A DNA stretch of 64,000 bases from Brumimicrobium mesophilum (GTDB lineage Bacteria > Bacteroidota > Bacteroidia > Flavobacteriales_D > Crocinitomicaceae): NCBI RefSeq assembly GCF_003025005.1, contig NZ_PVSS01000017.1:1-64000 (forward strand), read 5' to 3'. Below the pieces are notes generated by a model, which had not been told where the DNA came from, made no database searches, and was given only the letters and a program-made list of their open reading frames with translations. Positions 17,160-26,117 of the stretch are shown here, piece by piece. The position numbers and the translations under genes are program-made. The stretch's first letter is position 1. Every line of letters starts with the position of its first letter.

Positions 17160-18050
17160 CTAGTACAAATTATCAAGTCTTTTTCTCAGGTACTTATTTA
17201 ATGCAAACCAAGTTGAAAGTAAACTAATTAAGACTCCTAAACAAATTAGAACTCCGAAAAGAATTAAAAAAGTCTCAAAGTTATAAGTCGAGCTTACTAT
17301 TTCCATATAGCGTTTTAATGCAAAGAAAACAGCCATTAACAATGACATTCCAACGATAGCAGAAAGAAAGCCTTGAACGACAGAATTCCATAGGAAAGGC
17401 TTTCTAATGAATCCTGATTTTGCACCTACCAATTGCATTGTTTTTATTGTAAATCGCTTTGAATACAGCGCTAAACGAATAGTATTATTGATCATTGCAA
17501 AAGCTATAATTGTTAACAATAATCCAATGGCAACGAAAAGATAAATCCATTGTAAAAACCCAAGATTTACTTGAGCCACTCTATTTTCGTCGTAATTAAC
17601 TTCAGCAACTTGGTCAGGATAAGTAGATAAAATTTGTTCTTTTATTTCATCTAAACCCTGTTTATCTACGATACTTCCAATCGGGTTAAAGGATACTGAA
17701 GGAGGAAAGGGACTTTTATCATTAAAAATGGCTTTGATTTCATTGGCTTCGACTTCATTTGATTGAAAAACTTCCAAAGCACGCTCAGGAGAAACAAACC
17801 ACACTGATTTGATGTTTTCCCAACCTTTTAACTCTTGTTCGATAAGCTTAATGTCAGAATCATTTAAATCTGGATTAAAAAACAAATCAATTTCAATATT
17901 TTCTTTGGCAGCGTTTTGCGTATGCTCTAATCCAAAGTATGCGCCCAACACAAGTCCTAACATAAAAAGAACCAGTGAAATTCCGACCACCACAGAAAGA
18001 TAGCCTGACTGCAGACCTCTTCTTCCATATTTTTCGATATCCTTTCCCAT
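17160..18050 (-). CDS. ftsX: Cell division protein FtsX (ABC transporter permease)
   Basis: Membrane subunit of the FtsEX complex, which in other bacteria controls peptidoglycan hydrolases at the septum. The 296 residues fit the family: first helix at about 18-45, an extracytoplasmic domain (about 48-160) with the typical acidic, coil-rich pattern, then three helices near 165-190, 215-240 and 260-285. The NNTIRLALYSKRFTIKTMQLVGA segment is the conserved FtsX cytoplasmic coupling region. ftsE is not adjacent in the window. It is the first gene of the operon leading through DUF3098, truB and DUF389 to queA. Confidence 0.93.
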   Translation of the reverse strand: MGKDIEKYGRRGLQSGYLSVVVGISLVLFMLGLVLGAYFGLEHTQNAAKENIEIDLFFNPDLNDSDIKLIEQELKGWENIKSVWFVSPERALEVFQSNEVEANEIKAIFNDKSPFPPSVSFNPIGSIVDKQGLDEIKEQILSTYPDQVAEVNYDENRVAQVNLGFLQWIYLFVAIGLLLTIIAFAMINNTIRLALYSKRFTIKTMQLVGAKSGFIRKPFLWNSVVQGFLSAIVGMSLLMAVFFALKRYMEIVSSTYNFETFLILFGVLICLGVLISLLSTWFALNKYLRKRLDNLY

Positions 18051-18285
18051 TTAATCGACGAATTTAGGAAGATTTTTTAGAAATATAGTTAATGTTATGT
18101 GATTTAAGTCTTGAGAATTTTCCTAACTAAAATTAAAAATTGGGTTTGTTACAAATTAAAATACTTTAAAGTGAGTTAAATATCAAAGTTTGATTATCCG
18201 AAATGGTCTATATCAGATCTCAATTAGTAAATATCTTTAACGTTCTTTAACCTCGTCAAAGATACACCTGGAAAAATTACATACC

Positions 18286-18312
18286 TTGGTATATTTAATT
18301 TAGCTATATTTG
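18286..18312 (+). promoter_or_regulatory. Promoter for the YceI lipoprotein gene
   Basis: TTG at 18286-18288 and the -7 octamer TATATTTG at 18305-18312 are 16 bases apart. The predicted leader is about 25 nt. The rest of the 18051-18344 spacer between divergent genes shows no other recognisable feature. Confidence 0.6.
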
Positions 18313-18344
18313 CACCTTAATAATAATCAATTAAAAATAACATT

Positions 18345-18983
18345 ATGAAAAAAGTAATTTACGGAGTTTTGGCATTTGCAGCATTTTCGTTGACATCTTG
18401 CGGTGGAACTGAAAACACTGAAGCAACTGAAAATAAAGAAGAAGTTAAAGAAGAAGTTGTAGTTGCTGAATACCAACTAGACACTGAAAACAGTAAGTTA
18501 GAATGGACTGGATCATGGGTAGGAGGAGAAAATGATGGTAAAAGCCACAATGGAGTTGTTCACATTGCTCAAGGTACAATTATGCAAGATGGTGAAGACT
18601 TCAAAGGAAACTTTGTTATTGATATGTCATCAATTGACGTACAAGATATCGATGCAGAAAGCGGAAAGCCAAAATTAGAAGGTCACCTTTCAAACGAAGA
18701 CTTTTTTAACGTAAGTAAGCATTCTAAGGTAGATGTTAAAGTTATGGAAGTGATTGAAGACCAAGTTAAATTGATGATCAACGTTGCTGGTGTTCAAATG
18801 GAAAGAACTGTTCCAATGACAGTTAAAACTGACGACAACAAATTAACAATGAAAGGTGAATTTGCAGTTGACTTTACAGAAGCGGACATGCCAGGAATGA
18901 AAGTTAAAGAAGACAAACCTGAAGAAGGAGCGGTTTCAACTGAAATCGAATTTGACTTACATGTTGAGATGATGAAAAAATAG
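18345..18983 (+). CDS. YceI-family lipoprotein
   Basis: The 212 residues start with a lipoprotein signal (FAAFSLTSC, Cys19), followed by an acidic Glu/Thr/Lys-rich linker (residues 21-45). A YceI lipocalin-like barrel comes next (YQLDTENSKLEWTGSWVGG...KSHNGVVHIAQGTI, GHLSNEDFFNVSKHSKVDVKV). YceI barrels bind amphiphilic or polyisoprenoid molecules in the periplasm. The net charge is strongly acidic. It is monocistronic, with a promoter and a strong terminator of its own. The precise ligand is not evident. Confidence 0.9.
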   Translation: MKKVIYGVLAFAAFSLTSCGGTENTEATENKEEVKEEVVVAEYQLDTENSKLEWTGSWVGGENDGKSHNGVVHIAQGTIMQDGEDFKGNFVIDMSSIDVQDIDAESGKPKLEGHLSNEDFFNVSKHSKVDVKVMEVIEDQVKLMINVAGVQMERTVPMTVKTDDNKLTMKGEFAVDFTEADMPGMKVKEDKPEEGAVSTEIEFDLHVEMMKK

Positions 18984-19002
18984 TAAATAATTAAATTTAT
19001 TG

Positions 19003-19037
19003 AAAAGGGCAATTCCATAACGGGATTGCCCTTTTTT
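19003..19037 (+). terminator. Strong terminator of the YceI gene
   Basis: The stem AAAAGGGCAATTCC / GGGATTGCCCTTTT, with a short ATAAC-type loop, runs into a T-tract at 19032-19037. It ends 15 bases before the start of the HAD gene. Confidence 0.9.
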
Positions 19038-19052
19038 GTTTATTTTAGGACT

Positions 19053-19679
19053 ATGAAAGTAAAAAACATCATTTTGGATTTAGGAGGAGTTTTGTTGAAT
19101 ATCAACTATCAACTCACTATTGATGCTTTTATAAAACTCGGCATAGAGGATTTTGAGGACATGTACACTCAAGCTAATCAAAGCGATTTATTCAACAAAT
19201 ATGAAAGAGGAGATATCGAAGCCGATGAATTTATTGAAGGAATAAAATTATATCTACCTGAAAACACTTCAGAAAAAGACATTATTGCGGCTTGGAACGC
19301 CATGTTATTAGATCTACCAAAAAACAGGCTAGATTATTTGATGGAACTGAAATTGGATTACAAAACAGTTTTACTGAGCAATACGAACACAATACACATG
19401 GATTTTTTCCATCAACAATTATTTGAAGTTTATGGAAAAACATCGCTTGCTTCCTATTTTAATGAAGTTTACTTCAGTTGCGACCTAGGAATGAGAAAAC
19501 CAGATACTGAAATATTTGAAACTATTTGCCAAAACGAAGGCTTTGATCCTAATGAAACGTTATTCATCGATGATTCCATTCAACATGTTGAAGGGGCTAA
19601 ATCTATAGGGATTCAAGCACATCATTTAGACATTGAAAAAAGTGATGTCATCACTTTAGTCCGTTCGCTCCTGACATAA
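19053..19679 (+). CDS. HAD-superfamily phosphatase (subfamily IA)
   Basis: The 208 residues from the ATG at 19053 (a TTG at 19026 would start inside the terminator and is rejected) carry all four HAD motifs. These are I: IILDLGGVL with the nucleophile Asp; II: LLSNTNT; III: GMRKPDTEIF with Lys; IV: LFIDDSIQHVEGAK. The second Asp of motif I is replaced by Gly, as in other DLGGV-type members of subfamily IA variant 3. The cap domain is helical. The substrate is unknown; related proteins act on sugar phosphates or nucleotides. Its 3' end overlaps the convergent epimerase gene by 24 bases. Confidence 0.9.
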   Translation: MKVKNIILDLGGVLLNINYQLTIDAFIKLGIEDFEDMYTQANQSDLFNKYERGDIEADEFIEGIKLYLPENTSEKDIIAAWNAMLLDLPKNRLDYLMELKLDYKTVLLSNTNTIHMDFFHQQLFEVYGKTSLASYFNEVYFSCDLGMRKPDTEIFETICQNEGFDPNETLFIDDSIQHVEGAKSIGIQAHHLDIEKSDVITLVRSLLT

Positions 19680-20060
19680 TTCTACCAACAAACCTGCAGT
19701 AGATTTAGGATGTAAAAATGCAATTTTTTTATTATCTGCACCATTTTTAGGCGTTTTTTGAATCAGTTGGAAATCCTCTGCAATTAAGCGGTCAATTTCT
19801 GACTCTATATCTGTTACATCGAAAGCAATGTGATGCATTCCTACTCCCCTTTTCTCAATAAATTTCGCAATTGGACTTTCAGGATTTGTTGCTTCAAGTA
19901 GTTCTATTTTAGAATCACCTATCTTGAAAAAAGCCGTTTTTACTCCTTCTGATTCAACGTTTTCAATCTTGTAGCATTTTGTATTTAGCAATTGCTCATA
20001 GATTTTTATAGCGCTATCCATATCTTTAACTGCTATTCCGATGTGTTCAATTTTATTCAT
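19656..20060 (-). CDS. mce: Methylmalonyl-CoA epimerase
   Basis: Interconverts the (R) and (S) forms of methylmalonyl-CoA in propionate metabolism. The 134 residues form two glyoxalase/VOC modules with metal ligands recognisable at His6 (KIEHIGIAV), the acidic position in KIELLEA, His76/77 (GVGMHHIAFDV) and Glu127 (GLLVELCQ). The GVGMHH and HPKSTAGLLVEL signatures separate it from ordinary glyoxalases. The mutase genes are not in the window. It overlaps the tail of the convergent HAD gene. Confidence 0.93.
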   Translation of the reverse strand: MNKIEHIGIAVKDMDSAIKIYEQLLNTKCYKIENVESEGVKTAFFKIGDSKIELLEATNPESPIAKFIEKRGVGMHHIAFDVTDIESEIDRLIAEDFQLIQKTPKNGADNKKIAFLHPKSTAGLLVELCQERTD

Positions 20061-20163
20061 GTGGACTAAATTAATAAAAATGGTGATGTTGGTGGAGTTT
20101 TTACCTCAGACTTTAGTCGTTTGCATATTGTTGGGGTCGGCGATTTAATATCATATTGATTTT

Positions 20164-20295
20164 TTAGTAACTCTTACTAATGATTGTTGTAAGCATGGCA
20201 TTTACATTCTTTTTCAATGTATTCTCATCTTGTTTTTCTTCAGGCATTTTCTTTAATTCCGCAACCCACTTAGAATATAAAGAACAGCATGTGGA
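20164..20295 (-). pseudogene. Possible C-terminal remnant of an unknown gene
   Basis: Within the 349-base spacer 20061-20409, the minus strand has a 43-codon frame with normal codon use. It reads CCSLYSKWVAELKKMPEEKQ and ends in LTTIISKSY before a TAA. A TAA blocks it immediately upstream and there is no good start codon. It may be the tail of a decayed gene or chance. The rest of the spacer shows nothing. Confidence 0.3.
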
Positions 20296-20409
20296 TTAAA
20301 TAATGAACGGCACCGCTTAGTTTATGGAATTATTATTTTAAATTCGGTGATGAATCACTTTGATTAACGATCTACTTTTAAAGTTTAAAATTCACATTAC
20401 TAACTTAAA

Positions 20410-22134
20410 ATGAGAAAATTACCATTTTTTTTATTATTATTGACTACCTATTCATGTTCTGACTTTTCTTTCAATGAGAAAAGCAAAAATGCAGGAGGTA
20501 GTTTCAACTATGTGATAAATAATGAGCCGTCCACTTTAATTCCGAGATATGTAAATGACTTATATTCTTCTACTTTACTGAATCAGGTTTATGAAGGTTT
20601 AGTTGAATTAGATCCAAAAACACTTGAAACAAAAGCTGGTTTAGCTAAAGATTGGACCATTTCACCAGATGGAAAAACCATTCAGTTCCAACTTCGAGAA
20701 AATGTTTATTTCCATAAACACACTTCAATAAAGGGGGAAAATAAATTCACTGCCGAGGATGTAGTTTACAGTATTGAGTTGGCTTGTTCACCGGAAGCAA
20801 ATGAAGCAAGTGGAGCTTACCATTCAATTTTTAAGGGTTTATTGGAAGGTGCAGATGCGTTTTTCAGAAAGGAAGCCGACCATATTTCAGGTTTAAAAGT
20901 AAGAGGAAATACAATACAAATCCAATTACTACAAAGAGATGCTGATTTTATCAATAAACTTACCCAAACTTCAGCTCTTATAGTTTCTAAAAAAGCCGTA
21001 ATAGCAGGTCTTGAGGAAGAGCTTATAGGCACAGGACCTTTCAGATTTGTAGAAAATAGAATACGTCAAGGTCGAAAAGAGATTGTTTTAGAAAGAAATA
21101 AAGATTATTACGGAAAAGATAGTGAGGGAAAAAAGCTCCCTTATTTAGATTCACTGATTTTAAAAGTAGAAAACGATAAACTACAGCAATTAAAAATGTT
21201 TGAAAATGAAGAAATTCATTTAATTGAGGGCTTGCCACCAAGTAAAATTTCATCAATGTTAGGAGAAGATAATATTGAAGATTTTAATGGTACTCCTCCT
21301 AAATTCAATCTTATTAGAAAACCATTATTAGCCACACAGTTTTATTACTTCAATTTAATGCAACCCGAATTTCAAGATATTAGGGTAAGAAAGGCCATAA
21401 ACTACGCTATCAATCGAGACTCAATCATTATAAATGTTCTAAAAAATCAAGCCTTTGGAAAAGGTGATGGAGGAATAACTCCGCCAGCAGTTTTTAACGG
21501 ATACAATTCAGATCTTGTGAAGAAAAATGGATACTCTTTCCAACCTGAAAAAGCGAGAAAGTTACTCACTTCTGCTGGTTATTCTGATGGTAAAGATTTC
21601 CCAACTATTCAATTAACTTTCAATAAAGGAACAATTCATTCTAAGGTTGCAAAAGAAATAGCAAATCAGCTCAATGCAACTTTAAACGTTCAAGTGGAGT
21701 TAAAAGCTGTTTCTTTTGAGGAAAAATTGGAAGATCAAAAATTTGCACGAGGAGATTTATTTCGCTCTTCTTGGTTTGCAGAATATTACAGTCCTGAAAG
21801 CTTTTTAATGACAGCCTATGGTAAAACTTTACCTGCAGATTCTGCCCAGCCTTCCATGACTAATTATTCACGATATCAAAATGAAGAGTTTGATAATATA
21901 TTCGAAAAAGCAAAAAACACTGACGAAATAGTCGAACGATACACCCTTTTTGCCGAAGCTGAATCTATTTTGATGGATGATTCTCCGTACATTATTTTAT
22001 GGTATGAGGAAACAATCAAAATAGTATATTCCAAAGTTCGAAACCTAAAGCTCAACGAAATGAATAGTTATACTTTTAAGAAAGTATACTTTAAGGATTG
22101 GTCAAAAAAAGAATGGGAATCCAAGGAAAAATAA
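20410..22134 (+). CDS. Solute-binding lipoprotein, family 5 (peptide/nickel ABC type)
   Basis: The 574-residue protein begins with a lipoprotein signal (FFLLLLTTYSC, Cys16). It carries the whole SBP family 5 fold: NEPSTLIPRYVNDLYSSTLLNQVYEGLVELDPKTLE, the FTAEDVVYSIE motif, then IRVRKAINYAINRDSI in the form QDIRVRKAINYAINRD, and a C-terminal lobe ending WYEETIKIVYS. Homologues bind oligopeptides or similar solutes. No ABC permease or ATPase gene is adjacent. Instead a TonB-dependent receptor gene starts 35 bases downstream, which suggests the lipoprotein may work with that receptor or deliver to an importer encoded elsewhere. Confidence 0.92.
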   Translation: MRKLPFFLLLLTTYSCSDFSFNEKSKNAGGSFNYVINNEPSTLIPRYVNDLYSSTLLNQVYEGLVELDPKTLETKAGLAKDWTISPDGKTIQFQLRENVYFHKHTSIKGENKFTAEDVVYSIELACSPEANEASGAYHSIFKGLLEGADAFFRKEADHISGLKVRGNTIQIQLLQRDADFINKLTQTSALIVSKKAVIAGLEEELIGTGPFRFVENRIRQGRKEIVLERNKDYYGKDSEGKKLPYLDSLILKVENDKLQQLKMFENEEIHLIEGLPPSKISSMLGEDNIEDFNGTPPKFNLIRKPLLATQFYYFNLMQPEFQDIRVRKAINYAINRDSIIINVLKNQAFGKGDGGITPPAVFNGYNSDLVKKNGYSFQPEKARKLLTSAGYSDGKDFPTIQLTFNKGTIHSKVAKEIANQLNATLNVQVELKAVSFEEKLEDQKFARGDLFRSSWFAEYYSPESFLMTAYGKTLPADSAQPSMTNYSRYQNEEFDNIFEKAKNTDEIVERYTLFAEAESILMDDSPYIILWYEETIKIVYSKVRNLKLNEMNSYTFKKVYFKDWSKKEWESKEK

Positions 22135-22144
22135 TAAATCGGTC

Positions 22145-22152
22145 TATTTTTG
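22145..22152 (+). promoter_or_regulatory. -7 promoter element for the TonB-dependent receptor gene
   Basis: TATTTTTG matches TAnnTTTG just after the stop of the binding-protein gene, 18 bases before the receptor ATG. The receptor may therefore be transcribed both from this site and by read-through. Confidence 0.45.
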
Positions 22153-22169
22153 ACCACAAACAACAGTAT

Positions 22170-24623
22170 ATGATAAAATATTTACTCATCATGATCAGTT
22201 TGGTATCACTGCCATTGATTGGACAAATATCGCAAACGGTTAAAGGAAGTGTTGTAGATTCTGAATCGCAATATCCTTTAATTGGAGCAAGATTAACCTT
22301 GGTTTCTTCAGATTCAAGTGTCATTATTAAGAACATGACAGATATGGATGGGTTATATAACTTCCAGGATGTACCGATTGGAAAATATCAATTAATCACG
22401 AGTTATAATTCATATTTGAACTCCTACACAACAGTAACTGTAAATTCTGGAAGAGAGAGCATTATTAATGTTCAATTAAATGAAGATATTCTTACAACAG
22501 AAGAGATAAATATTGTCGGTAAAAAAATCGATCAACTCAACAATGAGATGGCAACAATTTCTGCTCGTCAATTTAGTGTTGAAGAAACTGAAAGGTATGC
22601 TGGTTCAAGAGGTGATCCCGCAAGAATGTCTAGTAACTTTGCTGGAGTTCAAGGAGCAGATGATTCAAGAAATGACATTGTAGTGAGAGGAAATTCCCCA
22701 ATTGGAGTACTTTGGAAAGTTGAAGGGATTGATTTACCAAATCCAAATCACTTTGCTACATCTGGATCTACAGGTGGACCAGTGGCCATTTTGAACAATA
22801 AAATATTAGCAAATTCAGACTTTTTCATGTCAGCATTTCCAGCTGATTATGGAAACTCAATTTCAGCGGTGTTTGATTTAAAATTAAGAAATGGAAATAC
22901 AGACAAACATGAATTTACTGGTCAGTTTGGTTTTTTAGGAACAGAAGCCTTAGCAGAAGGCCCTATCAACCGCGACAAACGATCTAGTTATTTGGTAATG
23001 GGCCGTTACAGCACGCTAAGTATTTTCCAATCAATGAATATTAGAATTGGAACAGATGCGGTTCCTGTTTATGGAGATGGTGCTTTCAAATTATCCTTCC
23101 CCCTTAAAAAAGGTGGTCACCTTGGTGTTTTTGGAATTGGAGGAGCCTCCGACATTGACATTGTAATTTCTGATCAGAAAGAAGTTTCTGAAGAAGCTTT
23201 TGGGGAAGGAGACAGAGATCAATATTTTGGAACTGCCATGGGAGTTGTTGGTGTCAGTTATAAGAAACCTATATCAAGAAACACTTTCTTTAAAGCGACA
23301 ATTGCCCAATCTTATGATCAACAACAATCGCGTCACGATTTTTTAATTAGAAGTCTTGACACGCTTAATTCGGGGAGTGAACCGACTTATGAAATCAGAA
23401 CAGATTCTATTTTTGAATTGTTTAGCTATAAATTTAAGACCTATAAAACTGCATTATACGCAAGTATAAATCATAAAATCAATAATAGAAACCTAATTCG
23501 CGCTGGACTAAATGTGGATGGATATTATATGGAAAATATTGATTCTGCATTAGATGTTACAAAAAGCTTTTTCGAAACGCGACACGACTACAAAGGTTTC
23601 AGCATGTTAGTACAGCCGTTTGTTCAGTACAAATTGAAGGTGAATGAAAAAATGGACTTCACAGCAGGTTTACACAGTCAATATTTTTCATTGAGTGACA
23701 GTTGGAGTTATGCAGAACCGAGATTAGGTTGGCAATGGCGTTTAAACAACGGTCATCAATTGAGTGCAGGAGCAGGAATGCACTCACAAATGCAGCCAAC
23801 CTATCAATATACTTACCAGCAATCTGATGCTCAGGGAGATTTACGTAGGTTGAATGAAGACATGGATTTCACAAGAAGTTTTCACAGTGCAATTGGTTAT
23901 CAGAAAAACTTTAAAGGGAACTTAAGTCTTAAATCTGAGGTTTATTATCAATATTTATACAATATTCCAGTCGACATGTATGCTTCGTCCTTTAGTTTGA
24001 TTAATCAAGGATCTGGATTCCAAAGATTTTTCCCAGATGAATTAGTAAACGAAGGAACCGGAACAAATTATGGAGTTGAAGTAACAGTTCAAAAGTTTTT
24101 CAATAAATCGTTCTTTTTCTTGGCTACAGGATCACTTTTTGAATCTAAATACAAAGGAAGTGATGGAATTGAAAGAGATACAGATTTCAATGGAAACTAT
24201 GCATTGAATTTCCTAGCAGGTAAAGAAATTAAAATCAATGATAAAAGTAAAATTTCTGCAGGGTTTAAAATTACTGCGGCTGGAGGAAGAAGATATGGAT
24301 ATGTTGATATTGCACAAACAGAAATCAACAGCGAATTGGTTTTTAAAGATTCTCTATTTAACACAAGACAATTTCAAGATTATTTCCGTTTAGATTTCAA
24401 GGTAACTTATGTTTTAAACACAGAAAAACTAACGCACGAAATTGGATTGGACTTAGTGAATATTCTAAATACAGAGAATATTTTAGCGTTGAGCTATGCT
24501 CCAAATTTGATTGATCCAACACAAGAACCAATTGCTGAAAGGTATCAGTTGGGATTCTTGCCGATTTTCTATTATAAAGTAGATTTTAGTTTTAGTAAAG
24601 GATCACGAGGAAACTCGCGATAG
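22170..24623 (+). CDS. TonB-dependent receptor with carboxypeptidase-like regulatory domain
   Basis: Outer-membrane receptor of 817 residues from the ATG at 22170; a longer frame to 22098 lacks a signal peptide and overlaps the previous gene. The order is: signal peptide (MIKYLLIMISLVSLPLIGQ), CarboxypepD_reg-like domain (about 27-105, VKGSVVDSESQYPLIGARL), plug (about 130-230, SRNDIVVRGNSPIGVLWKVEGID), then a 22-strand-type barrel with many aromatic girdle residues, ending YYKVDFSFSKGSRGNSR. It lacks SusD, so it is not a SusCD pair. The final codons and the TAG stop lie inside a palindromic repeat. Partner: the family-5 binding lipoprotein just upstream. Confidence 0.92.
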   Translation: MIKYLLIMISLVSLPLIGQISQTVKGSVVDSESQYPLIGARLTLVSSDSSVIIKNMTDMDGLYNFQDVPIGKYQLITSYNSYLNSYTTVTVNSGRESIINVQLNEDILTTEEINIVGKKIDQLNNEMATISARQFSVEETERYAGSRGDPARMSSNFAGVQGADDSRNDIVVRGNSPIGVLWKVEGIDLPNPNHFATSGSTGGPVAILNNKILANSDFFMSAFPADYGNSISAVFDLKLRNGNTDKHEFTGQFGFLGTEALAEGPINRDKRSSYLVMGRYSTLSIFQSMNIRIGTDAVPVYGDGAFKLSFPLKKGGHLGVFGIGGASDIDIVISDQKEVSEEAFGEGDRDQYFGTAMGVVGVSYKKPISRNTFFKATIAQSYDQQQSRHDFLIRSLDTLNSGSEPTYEIRTDSIFELFSYKFKTYKTALYASINHKINNRNLIRAGLNVDGYYMENIDSALDVTKSFFETRHDYKGFSMLVQPFVQYKLKVNEKMDFTAGLHSQYFSLSDSWSYAEPRLGWQWRLNNGHQLSAGAGMHSQMQPTYQYTYQQSDAQGDLRRLNEDMDFTRSFHSAIGYQKNFKGNLSLKSEVYYQYLYNIPVDMYASSFSLINQGSGFQRFFPDELVNEGTGTNYGVEVTVQKFFNKSFFFLATGSLFESKYKGSDGIERDTDFNGNYALNFLAGKEIKINDKSKISAGFKITAAGGRRYGYVDIAQTEINSELVFKDSLFNTRQFQDYFRLDFKVTYVLNTEKLTHEIGLDLVNILNTENILALSYAPNLIDPTQEPIAERYQLGFLPIFYYKVDFSFSKGSRGNSR

Positions 24624-24692
24624 ATAAAAGATAGTTATTAGCTAGCTTACCACGAGTTGAAAACTCGCGGTAGCTGCTAAAACTCGCGGTAG
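24603..24692. repeat. Cluster of REP-like palindromes (class 1)
   Basis: Three related copies are present: TCACGAGGAAACTCGCGATAG (24603-24623, covering the receptor's stop), TACCACGAGTTGAAAACTCG then CGGTA (24648-24672), and a half copy AAAACTCGCGGTAG (24679-24692). The arms pair fully only in minus-strand RNA through a G-U wobble, so the natural orientation of the unit is minus. A further copy lies at 31872-31896. Confidence 0.7.
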
Positions 24693-24871
24693 TGAGTGGC
24701 GTAAAGAAATGAAGGGATTTGTATCGAGAATGACGGGGATTCAATGTAAATCAGCCCTGCTTCTCGATAAACCTCCATATTATTCCTAACCTTGAAATGA
24801 AGTACTTCGCTCAACAGTTTTACATCTTAGGAAAGGTCTTAAAAACAACACCCGAATTAAAGCATTTAAAA

Positions 24872-26002
24872 CTACTGTACAATTACTTTTCTGGTTACAA
24901 CTTTTCCTTCAGTCTCAATTTTCACGAAATAAACACCATTATTCAAATTCGAAATTTCGAATGATTTTTGAATATTGGTAAAGGTTGCAATTGTTTTTCC
25001 ATGGGCAGATAGTATATCAATCTTATCTACTTTTTGGTGTGTTTCAATTTGAATTGTCCCTTTGGAAGGGTTTGGATAAATAATCAATCCACTATCCCCT
25101 TGGGGTTGCTCATCAATTGATAGTAAGTCCGAAGAATTATATTGACTAAAAAACCTCCAAATTTCGGTACTGGCGTCAATATCATGGTTGGTTACCCCAA
25201 TATCTATAAAAGCACCTGGCCAAGTATGACCTCCGTTTATTATTTTATAATGTTCAACAGTAGCTCCATTTGTTCCTCCTTCGTAAAGATAGTGCTCTGC
25301 GGCACACCCATCTGTTGGGTCAATATCTGGTAATTGTGTAACAGTTGGTGAATTAGAACAGTTTAAAATACTCACCCATTCGTCCAGCACCTGATTAACT
25401 GACGCAAATCCAATATTCCCGTTATATGGAACCACTGGGTCATTAGTTCCATGAATCAACATTGTTGGGACAGGTTTATTAGGGTTGCAATTTCCCAACT
25501 GAGTAACAATGATCGTTCCAGTTACAGATGCAATTGCAGTGATTTTATCTGATAAATTACATGCTAAATAATAGCTCATGAATCCACCGTTACTCATTCC
25601 TGTTGAATAGATCCGGTTCTGATCAATTGAATACTGACTAGATACTTCATCGATTAGTAACGATAAGAAACCAATATCGTCCTCTCCATTGGGTAAGTAA
25701 AAATTCCAATGTCTTTCATTTCCCGAATCAAACAAGCCATTGGGAACAACCATGATGAAATTTGCAGTATCAGCAATATTACGAAATTCACCGTAGAAAA
25801 GTTGTTCTAGCATAGACGAACCATGACCATGAAGGTTAATTACCAAGGGAAGTTCTGATTGTCCATCGTATGATTGTGGAACGTAAAGAATGTATTCCCT
25901 AGTTTTACCATCATGTTGCAAAGTCGAAGTTGACTGAGTTCCTGTTTGAGAATATGATTGCAAGCCTAAGAAAAAGACAAAAAATAAGGTGAGATTCTTC
26001 AT
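24872..26002 (-). CDS. Secreted PHB-depolymerase/feruloyl-esterase-like hydrolase with T9SS sorting domain
   Basis: From the ATG at 26002 the protein is 376 residues. The longer frame to 26053 would bury the signal peptide MKNLTLFFVFFLGLQSYSQ. It is an alpha/beta hydrolase of the CE1/PHB-depolymerase (LpqC-like) type: oxyanion segment LHGHGSS (58-64), nucleophile elbow GMSNGG with Ser137, acid in IHGTNDPVVPY, and His in GGHTWPG. The C-terminal 80 residues are a T9SS type A sorting domain (IIYPNPSKGTIQIE, LNNGVYFVKIETEGK, RKVIVQ). It is exported to the cell surface or medium. The substrate (polyester, feruloylated xylan or another ester) cannot be read from sequence. Confidence 0.92.
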   Translation of the reverse strand: MKNLTLFFVFFLGLQSYSQTGTQSTSTLQHDGKTREYILYVPQSYDGQSELPLVINLHGHGSSMLEQLFYGEFRNIADTANFIMVVPNGLFDSGNERHWNFYLPNGEDDIGFLSLLIDEVSSQYSIDQNRIYSTGMSNGGFMSYYLACNLSDKITAIASVTGTIIVTQLGNCNPNKPVPTMLIHGTNDPVVPYNGNIGFASVNQVLDEWVSILNCSNSPTVTQLPDIDPTDGCAAEHYLYEGGTNGATVEHYKIINGGHTWPGAFIDIGVTNHDIDASTEIWRFFSQYNSSDLLSIDEQPQGDSGLIIYPNPSKGTIQIETHQKVDKIDILSAHGKTIATFTNIQKSFEISNLNNGVYFVKIETEGKVVTRKVIVQ

Positions 26003-26117
26003 AATACAATTGTTTAGAAGTAAATTTAGGGAAAAGAAATTGAAAAACAGCACTGCGATTTTATCTACACGAGATAAGTGATCATATCAAAGTAGTAACT
26101 AAATTGAGAATAGAAAA

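Noticed and set aside
19026-19052. Extended TTG start for the HAD phosphatase
   Set aside because: It lies inside the terminator of the previous gene; the ATG at 19053 starts exactly at the conserved first strand of the family.
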